A DNA stretch of 64,000 nucleotides from Musa acuminata AAA Group (taxonomy: Eukaryota > Streptophyta > Magnoliopsida > Zingiberales > Musaceae): NCBI RefSeq assembly GCF_036884655.1, contig NC_088356.1, positions 17,161,001 to 17,225,000 on the forward strand, in the 5' to 3' direction. Made by a program: the position numbers and the translations under genes. The notes under the pieces are model-generated. The model worked only from the letters and a program-made list of their open reading frames with translations. It searched no databases and was not told the origin of the DNA. Positions 56,903 to 64,000 of the stretch are shown one piece after another; the stretch's first letter is position 1, and every line of letters starts with the position of its first letter.

Positions 56903-57654
56903 CTCTGGGAAGAACTGCTTTCTAGCAAGAGTTTGAAGTCCCTTTTCGTTGATATGTCCAAGCCTCTTATGTCAAAGATCTATACTTTCACCTTTTTGAA
57001 TTGCATTAATCTCTCCTTTGTGTAGCTTAGCTTCCATGATATAAAAAGAGTTAATCTTCTTTCCTTTTGCCACAATCAGAGAACCTTTAGTAAGTTTTCA
57101 TTTGCTTTCACCAAAATAGTGTGCAAAACCCTCATCATCAAGTCTACCTGTAGATATCAAGTTAAGACGAATATCTAGAACATGCCTTACATCTTTGAGT
57201 ATCAATTTGCTCACAATACTAGTCTCCAAGCAAATATCTCCAATACCCACAATCTTAGATGTATCACTGTTTCCCATTATGACATTATCAAAATCACCAA
57301 CAGTGTAAGATCTAAAGAAATCACCATGAGAAGTAACATGAAATGAAGCACCAGAGTCAATTACCCAATTACTGTTCTGAGCTACAAGACTAACACAACC
57401 TTCATCACAGACATTAGTGATATTACCTTCAGCAGCAACTGTATTGTCTCTTTCTCATTTTTCTTCATTTCATTCTGTTCTTGCTTCCAAAACCTACACT
57501 CTTTCTTCATGTGACCTGACCTATTACAGTGAAAACATTTGATATCTCTTCTAGACTTAGATCTTCCTCTATATCCATGTAGATTTCTGCTATGACTTCT
57601 TCCACGTCTTTCTTGTTTTTTAGTAACAAATGCACCAGAAGAAGATTCACCCTG
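56903..57654 (-). pseudogene. Copia zinc knuckle, protease and pre-integrase region
   Basis: Minus-strand text in shifting frames: knuckle CFHCNRSGHMKKECRFW near 57500-57545; protease site WVIDSGASFHVTSHGDFF near 57330-57370 (D-S-G intact); LKDVRHVLDIRLNLISTGRLDDEGF near 57140-57200; pre-integrase LGHINEKGLQTL near 56930-56965. Stops break it, for example between knuckle and gag (57652-57654) and in the pre-integrase region. Confidence 0.85.
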
Positions 57655-58242
57655 TTATTTCCTTCTGGCATCTTTATTTAGCAAAATGTCTTTAATCATA
57701 TCTATAGTTAGAGTCCCCTCTAGCGTGGAGTTACAAATAGTCACCACATACGTTTCCCAACTTTCTAGTAAAGAGCTGAGAAGTAATAATCCTTGCATCT
57801 CATCTATACTCATTTTCATAGCAACCAACTTATTTGCAAGACTCTGAAATAGGCTTATGTGCTCAACAATGTTACCACTATCTTTATACTTCAAATTTAC
57901 AAGTCTTTTGAGGAGAGAAATTCTATTTCCCACTGTCTTTTTCGCAAAGAGATTTTCTAACTTTTGCCAAACAACATCAGCTCTGATTTCATCTGAAATA
58001 TACTCATGCAAGTTTATATCCATCCATCTTCTAATATAGGCAATAGTTTTTCTATGTTGAACTTCACATTCTTCATCGTCCATAGTAGAAGGTTTATCTT
58101 TAACCTTGATAGGCTTATACAAATCTTTACAATAGAGCAAATCTTCCATCAAATGCCTCCAAGTGGAATAATTTGATGAGTTCAATTTAAGCATACCATC
58201 AGACTCAATTTCAATCACACAAGAAAAATTAGCACCAAACAA
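57655..58242 (-). pseudogene. Copia gag (195-codon open segment)
   Basis: Starts MFGANFSCVIEIESDGMLKL on the minus strand, soon after the primer site. Typical gag blocks follow: NSSNYSTWRHLMEDLLYCKDLYKP, AYIRRWMDINLHEYI, LFAKKTVGNRISLLKRLVNLKY, LLLLSSLLESWETYVV. It ends at a stop just before the basic tail and zinc knuckle, so it lacks the RNA-binding part. It is the most intact gag in the window. Confidence 0.92.
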
Positions 58243-58262
58243 TTTGTTGCTCTGATACCACT

Positions 58263-58966
58263 TGTTGGGAAAAACCTGTTAAAGCGGAATATTCTTTTCC
58301 CTCTTTGTGTATCAAAATGAGTTCCTCATCAAAATACCAACTTGATATCCAAATGTAAATATCAACCAGCACAGCATAAATAATAGAGCAAATAATCAAT
58401 CACACAGTGAGATCAAATCTTTTTAACATGAAAAACCCAATGTGGGAAAAATCACGGGACTGTAGTCCACCTCAAACTTCCACTATCAATAATAATGATA
58501 ACATGTTTACAATCGGTCTTCTCTAGAATAACTAGAGGATCAGAATAACATCAAGAACATAGATCTTGGCTCTAGCATAGTATATCTTCGTCACATAGAA
58601 TGAATTTTCTCGTAAGAGAATTCTAGTTCCCACAAAATAGATATAGTAGGAAAGTACCTTAGAGAGGGTAAACTATAGATCAATACCGTTAGGATTATAG
58701 AGTTTGCTGCAAGGATTCTCTACATAAAATTTGGGCCAAAACTGACAACGTTTGGCCACCGATCATCAAACAGAAATATCAAAAACCTAACTTTCTCTCT
58801 TTATTTCTCTCTCCTCTTTTCTTTGCATGCCGCCGCATATGTTCACTGTGCACACTCTTGTACGTTTGCACTGCACTCACATTTCACCGAACCCTATCTC
58901 TCTTAATTATTGATTTAGGCTCCAAACGGTCAATTGTCCAAGCCCACATATGGGTGGGACCCAACA
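58263..58966 (-). repeat. 5' LTR of the 52733-58966 copia element
   Basis: 704 bp; the plus strand runs TGTTGGGAAAAACC...GGGACCCAACA with intact TG...CA. Collinear with 52733-53435 with scattered substitutions. Confidence 0.93.
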
Positions 58967-58971
58967 AACTC
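58967..58971. repeat. Target-site duplication AACTC, right copy
   Basis: Identical to 52728-52732. Confidence 0.92.
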
Positions 58972-60828
58972 TCATTCGGTATTTCATTCTCTTATGAAAA
59001 ATATCATCATCGAATTTTATTTCATTAGATATCAAAGTAGAAAGACATCAAAGATGTATATCCCATTTTCATACTTCCCATCAACTAGTAGACTCCGTTA
59101 GGAAGTCATTTGCTTATAAGATATTCTAATTATATCGCTTCAAGATTAGTATTACATGATGGAAACTTAGTCTTCCATGGACATGATAGAGAATTATTGA
59201 TAAGAGTAGTGTTAGATAATAAATGATTGACAAATAATGATCATAGGAAATCTTGATACACATGCTATAAATAATCCATTGTATCTTTAGTGTACCACAC
59301 TCAATCAATTCAAGTTATAAGAATAATTACCTTGATTCATGAACATGATTAAAAGATAATTGTATCGGCATACATATCAATAAAACGATACAATCTTCAA
59401 TCGCATTTATACGAGGAATAATGTCTTGCAATTGTCTTGAACTTTCTCATTGTGGTGGTTCCATGTAAGTGAAAGATTGCCCAGAAATCAAGAATCGGTA
59501 ATCTCAGACCCATAGGAAGACCAAATTGCTACATCCATTTTCAGGGCTTTTACTTTGACCTTCTTTCAAGACTTGTCACAATGTTGATTCTTGAGGCACA
59601 TTAGGGTAACCTCTCGTGATTTTTTGCATCTTATCAGAGGTCTCTGTACATGGTGGCATTTCTCGTCCACCAGTCATTTGACATAGAAAGGAAATCTAGA
59701 TATATGTCAAAGTTTGTTGACTTTGATAAACACCAAATCAGACTTGTTGCCTTCATCCTTACGGTGTGCTACAAGTAGATCAAGAATTTATGTTTATATG
59801 GTACACGCCTCACAGTTCCTGAGAACAATGACATGTAGAAAATCTGCTAAATGAGATTGCTGACAACAATGCGTGTGATGTGGATGTTTAAAAATTTTCT
59901 GTGCATATGATCTTTAGATTCTCTTCAGATATCATGTCATAAGCACAAGTGAGGAGGAGATATTCTTGACGTTGCAGACTTTTCTTTCCTGGTGGTGCAA
60001 CTCGTTCTACAAAAGGAGAGCACACAAACACACATTCCAGTTCACGCTTTAGCTCAGGAAGAGTATACGCTTACTAATTCTCCTGCCATTTCTGTCAACT
60101 TTAGGGTTTCTCTCTCTCGTTGCATGACCTTGATGATGACTTGCGACCGAGAAGAGCCCCACTTGGATGATTTCTGAGACTTTTGGTTTGGAATTCAGGG
60201 CTGACTTTGAGGTTTTCTGGTCACCTCAGTGCATGCAATTTGCTTTAGTCAGCAGATGCTTCTTCACTTCTCCAAACCAACAAAATGGAGACAAACATTC
60301 GTTTCTCCATGATAAAAGGCCATGATTCCAATATCTGCAGCTGTGTGGTTGACAATGCCTGGTAAACAACCTGCACAAACTTCACTGAATTCGTCCACTT
60401 GCAGTTTCTGATGTCTACTTCTTGTCGTTGTGCATGCAGTTGTGTGGTTAAAGTTGGTGCAAACTGATACTTCTCCAGGACAAACTTGGAATCAAAGGGT
60501 TTGACTTAACCGTGCCGGTTCCGAGATCATGGAGAACTAGTCGAGTTTATTTGAAGACGAATTCAGCCTTTGACATTAAAAGTCTTGCTGCATGTTCTTC
60601 GTTGCTGACTGCGCGCAAATTTGAACTCTTCACAAGGTGTTTGTATCGTGGGCTAATCGTAGTCCTCGCGATCTCGACTGGTAGTTGATCAAAGAACCTG
60701 AAACCATGCATAGCAACTTTTTCTCTATGGTTTGAAATAGTTCATGTGTGTGAGACATCATAAGTGGATAAAAGCTGGTCAATCATCTAATGTGGAAGTA
60801 GTCACATAGGTTAATTAGAAGTTGAGTA
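58972..60828. other. Intergenic DNA, no gene recognised
   Basis: The first 400 bp is AT-rich and continues the pre-insertion sequence of 52260-52732. 59400-60750 is more balanced, looks single-copy and has only short frames (59992-60177, 61 codons, no domain). It may be distal upstream DNA of the ERF gene or remains of an old gene. Confidence 0.4.
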
Positions 60829-61330
60829 TATTAGATTATCAGATCTCATTTAATTAGATAAGATATATTATAGATTAATAGAAAGGAAGTTTAATTATAA
60901 TAAGATTTCTTGGGTTAATGATTGAGTATATTAGATATATTATAGTATGATAGGATTTCTAAGTTTTTTTTTTATAGTAAGTTCAATTATTGATGGGAGG
61001 AATCCTTATAATTATTTTTCCTAGACTCTCTGTTCTCACTTATATATAGACAACACTTTCTAGGGATGATCATATTATAATATAGAGATCTCTACTCTCA
61101 CCTCTCGACAGGTCCTTATTCTATCAATTATAGTGGTCTTGAAAATAAGAAATGAAAAGAAAGTGAGTCTATCTTCTTCTTTGTGTAGATTCACGATACA
61201 TGCAGATCATGGTGCATTGCTTAACGACATCCGAGGTATTATATTAATTACTATGTTTAAAAGCTATTCACCTTCTGTCTTAGATATACGATACTTGATT
61301 TTAATCCTAGTATTAAATTTTTATATAATA
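60829..61330 (+). repeat. 5' LTR of the compact copia derivative
   Basis: TATTAGATTATCAGATC...TTTTTATATAATA; aligned with 7074-7670 (inverted) and 15291-15795. Confidence 0.7.
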
Positions 61331-61755
61331 GTTTTATTTCTTGTGTTTCAGAGTCATGCCATTGAAATCTAAATTAATGTAAATCATTAAAGAAACTAGA
61401 TCTATTTATATATTAGATCTATATTTAAATGTGAATAATAATATTTCTTGACAAGATAAATTACAATAGTCATTTTATATTACATTTGAAAAAACTAATA
61501 GTGTTATAGTATATATGAGGAAGTATGATATTAATAACATACAATCACTATAATTTATATTGTTAGTTATACTTTAATTTAGCATTATCATATTTATTGG
61601 ACTTATTGATTGTTTTTAAATTTATATGCATATAAATGATTTTAAAATATTTTCAGAATCCAATTGAGTAAAATTATTTTTAAATAAATTTTATTTTATA
61701 TATTTTAATTTTAGACTCTTTTATATCTTACTCATTAATGGGTCAAATGGGATAA

Positions 61756-62045
61756 TACTAGATTATATGATCCTCTTTAATTAGATAAGATATACTATAG
61801 ATTCGATTAAATTTTGATTATAATTAAATTATATTAGGATTTCTTAAATAAACTTAACGAGAGGGACTTCTAGATCATCTGCTGTCACTTATAACCTATA
61901 TATACAAGACTCTATAATAATCATATCATAATAAAAAGATAATTAAAGTGGTTCTAAAAATAAAATAAAATGAGAAGAACATGATGTGTTGCTTTGTAAC
62001 ATATGAGATACTTGATTTTAATCCTAATATTAATTTTTATATGAC
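61756..62045 (+). repeat. 3' LTR of the compact copia derivative, shortened
   Basis: TACTAGATTATATGATCC...TTTTTATATGACA, about 290 bp, lacking much of the LTR middle. Confidence 0.7.
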
Positions 62046-62905
62046 AATTTTAATTTTTACCCAATAAACTAAGAGAATTTGTCATTACAAGATGTCAACC
62101 CCTATAGTTTGTGTAGCCCAAGTTGGATGAGGCAGCAAGGTAACACATGTATCTTTTCCTAGTTGAAAAAGAATATTTAATAAATATCTGCTGTACTTAT
62201 TAATTGCATCTTTTAAATATATATATATATCATAGGCTAAAAGAATGTGGTGGGAACAAAGACATGATCCTCACAAACTTGCATGCATGCATGCACTCTG
62301 TTGGCTTTTGTACTTGATGCATGCCTTGGGAAAGGCAACTCAGGAATTCTATTCCAAAGAAGTGCTACGACTGCGGGAAGAATCCTGTTTACCTAACACT
62401 GGTATTTAAATCAAAGTTGGAAAAATGCTAGAAATATGTGAAGTCACTCATCCATGGGTTCTTGCTTTGGTAAAAGGCTGTACAAGTGCATTAAATTAAT
62501 TAATGGCAGCTTCAAGAACATAAGCAGTAGTCTTCCCATGCGACTGTACCAAAGGCTACAAGTTGGTCTCTTTTTGAAATAATGACCAAAAGTAATAAAG
62601 ACAAAATAATTTCTCAAGGAAAGTAATCTGTGTTTGGAATGGCATGTTGTGGATTATAGCAGTCGGCAAGCATGCACGATTCTTGATGTCGGCAACCAAA
62701 GGCAATTGGAGAACAACGACTTTGAACTCGTCTCCTCTTGAGTGCCAAATGCTGCTCGTTATAAGTTTGACGTTGACCGCCAGAGGATGCCGAAAATGGG
62801 TAATTCCTTAAACGGTGCTCCAATGGCGGCGCCATTCGATCATGGGAGTCGCTCATCTCTTTGTGTGTATGAACCCTTCGTTCGACTCCCCATTGGTGGA
62901 GTTGC
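62046..62905 (+). promoter_or_regulatory. Upstream region of the ERF gene
   Basis: No coding sequence. It shows a short TA run (62217-62229), a GCATGC repeat (about 62279-62295; RY-like CATGCATG) and the paired TTGAC boxes listed separately. No convincing TATA box is visible close to the start codon. Upstream ATGs (62742, 62788, 62815) open short frames on both strands that I regard as non-coding or at most uORFs. The last 160 bp becomes GC-rich, like the gene. Confidence 0.5.
62767..62778 (+). promoter_or_regulatory. Two adjacent W-box cores (TTGAC) with an as-1-type TGACG
   Basis: TTGACGTTGACC contains TTGAC at 62767-62771 and TTGACC (a full W-box, the WRKY site) at 62773-62778, plus TGACG at 62768-62772. 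It lies about 130 bp before the start codon. Paired W-boxes are common in stress- and defence-induced genes; function here is inference. Confidence 0.45.
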
Positions 62906-63798
62906 ATGTGCGTCACAGTGGCGAATCTTCCACCCAACTCCGCCGGCGATTTCGCCGGACCCGACGACCGCGACGACGTGACCCCGTCCTTCGTGGAGTA
63001 CGAGACGACGGTAATCGTGTCGGCGCTGGCGCGCGTGGCCGCCGGAGACCGTGGCGCCGAGGCAGCGGCGGGACGGATCGGCTCATCCTGGTGCACGTCT
63101 CCGATGTTCTCGTCGTCGCAGGGAGGTCAGAAGAGAGGGAGGGAGGAATTCGTGCGCGAGGGGGAGTCGTCTTCAGCTCCTTCAGGTGATCTGATGATTA
63201 CTTTGTTCTTACTTGCTTACCATCTACCTCTAATTCACGTTTATGTTTATCTTCTACAGCAGCAGAGGCGGTCACCGCTCCCGCCGCAGAAGGAACAGAG
63301 CAAGGCGGGGGAAGACGATACAGAGGGGTCAGGCAACGCCCCTGGGGGAAATGGGCGGCCGAGATAAGGGACCCTCACAGGGCCGCCCGCGTCTGGCTCG
63401 GCACCTTCGACACCTCCGAGGCTGCCGCCCGAGCCTACGACGAGGCCGCCCTCCGGTTCCGTGGAAGCAGAGCCAAGCTCAACTTCCCCGAGGAGGCCCA
63501 CCTCCAGCCGTTCGGGGGGCACCCATCATCCGACGCCGGGGCGGCCGTGGCGAGCGACTACTTGCCGTACTCGACGCTGCTGAAGGGAGGCGGGGAGTAC
63601 CAGAGAATGACTCCCACTCCTCTGTTCGATCAAACGACATATTCCGGAGCTTCTGCGGCTTCTTCATTCTCTACTTGTTCCTCCAATTCATCTTCATTTG
63701 CGACTGCTGTAAGTCCTCCGCCGCCTCTGTTTCCTTCAGAAACACCACAAGAAACGGATTTCCTGCAACCTCCACCTTCGACGGACTCGAGCCATTAG
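62906..63798 (+). CDS. ERF transcription factor, ABR1/RAP2.6 type (group X), two exons
   Basis: CDS is join(62906..63185, 63260..63798), 272 residues. The intron (63186-63259, 74 nt) has GT...CTACAG edges and joins phase 1 to a matching exon. The start is firm: an in-frame TGA lies at 62870 with no ATG between. Residues 1-7 MCVTVAN and 37-47 [11 protein letters not shown] match ABR1-type N-termini; QKRGRE (75-80) is a likely nuclear signal. The AP2 domain is residues 113-170: [43 protein letters not shown]. Ala126 and Asp131 (domain positions 14 and 19) mark the ERF subgroup that binds GCC boxes. The C-terminus is Ser/Pro-rich. Relatives are nuclear regulators of ABA, ethylene, wounding and defence responses. 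No defect is visible; it is the only apparently working gene in the window. Confidence 0.95.
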
Positions 63799-64000
63799 CC
63801 TTCCTTCACATTGTCGGTGGTCCGATCACAGGATTCAAGTACATTTCACACAATTTATCTTTAATGTCTACTGCTGCTTAATTTTTGGAATAAAATTAAG
63901 AGACATTGTTCTGGTTTATGCATTAGATTCACTTAGCAAAGGTTAAGAAATTAAGAATTAATTAATTAATTTTTTTTATAAATTTCAGTTTAAAAAATAA
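63799..64000 (+). other. 3' flank of the ERF gene with poly(A) signal candidate
   Basis: AT-rich; AATAAA at 63889-63894, 91 bases after the stop, is the best poly(A) signal candidate. A T run near 63970 precedes the window end. Confidence 0.6.

Larger units (their letters stand above)
52733..58966 (-). mobile_element. Near-complete Ty1/copia retrotransposon (Tork/Tnt1-like)
   Basis: LTRs of 703 and 704 bp (52733-53435, 58263-58966), AACTC target duplications on both sides, and primer site TGGTATCAGAGC on the minus strand just inside the 5' LTR (about 58246-58260). gag, protease, integrase, RT and RNase H lie in order over the interior, with long open segments (328, 286, 195 and 166 codons). 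An 818-bp TRIM is inserted within RT. A few stops and frameshifts remain. Confidence 0.96.
60829..62045 (+). mobile_element. Compact derivative of the 845-7670 copia family
   Basis: Two LTR copies in plus orientation (60829-61330 and 61756-62045) with only about 425 bp between them. The interior's last part (CAGAATCCAATTGAGT...CTTTTATATCTTACTCATTA) matches, inverted, 1139-1240 of the big decayed element, that is the 3' end of the internal region. A worn primer site (TTTCAGAGTC) follows the left LTR. No coding sequence remains. Both LTRs start TA instead of TG. Confidence 0.75.

Noticed and set aside
62742..63189. Alternative frames starting at 62742 and 62815
   Set aside because: They overlap the ERF exon 1 out of frame; the 62906 start gives the conserved MCV..VAN N-terminus and a phase-correct splice into the AP2 exon.
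63243..63881. 212-codon frame overlapping the ERF second exon
   Set aside because: Off-frame shadow in GC-rich coding DNA; the AP2 domain is in another frame.
1..64000. CRISPR arrays, bacterial operons, phage or endogenous pararetrovirus genes
   Set aside because: No regular spacer-repeat arrays, no prokaryotic gene organisation and no movement-protein or pararetroviral coat text were seen. All reverse transcriptases belong to LTR retrotransposons.
1..64000. tRNA or rRNA genes
   Set aside because: The tRNA-Met-like words are all 12-13-base primer sites beside LTRs; no cloverleaf or rRNA core sequence was recognised.

Overview
This is plant nuclear DNA. It contains spliced plant genes (a GT-AG intron in an AP2/ERF gene, multi-exon receptor-kinase remains), an AT-rich background and dense nested LTR retrotransposons primed from initiator tRNA-Met (TGGTATCAGAGC / TGGTATCAAAGC). 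The ERF gene and the style of the elements fit a monocot; a Zingiberales-like genome is my guess and nothing here proves it.

Layout. 1-844: edge of a minus-strand LTR element sitting in the LTR of a very decayed minus-strand Ty1/copia element (845-7670). 8013-10590: a minus-strand copia element that lost integrase, RT and RNase H. 12416-13180: a broken long LTR. 14336-14531: a dead B-box (BBX24/25-like) gene fragment. 15291-15795: a solo LTR. 16035-20614: a plus-strand copia element with 5-bp target duplications (GTTTG). 21131-28435: a minus-strand Ty3/gypsy element whose left LTR holds a 1.6-kb solo copia LTR flanked by CTGAT. 28619-41615: a plus-strand copia element split by a Ty3/gypsy element with 2.8-kb LTRs (29942-38272). 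42951-45286: 3' exons of a receptor-like kinase pseudogene on the minus strand. 46802-49882: a 5'-truncated plus-strand copia element, followed by two solo LTRs (49889-50468, 50778-51322). 52733-58966: the best preserved element, a minus-strand copia with AACTC duplications, itself carrying an 818-bp TRIM element (54445-55262, AAATC duplications). 60829-62045: a compact copia derivative.

The only gene that looks functional is at the right end: a complete two-exon ERF transcription factor of the ABR1/RAP2.6 type (62906-63798, plus). Everything else with coding similarity is a retroelement product with stops and frameshifts, or a broken host gene. Insertion order can be read from nesting: the 845-7670 copia family (further copies at 15291, 50778 and 60829) looks oldest, while the TRIM, the 2.8-kb-LTR gypsy and the 1.6-kb solo LTR landed inside earlier insertions.

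I found no evidence of a new biological system. The most useful leads are the TRIM with all its hallmarks, LTR-internal minisatellites (one differing in copy number between the two LTRs of one element, one making open frames on both strands), a pre-integrase-to-LTR deletion junction, two newly recognised host pseudogenes and a possible third host gene split by the 16035 insertion.
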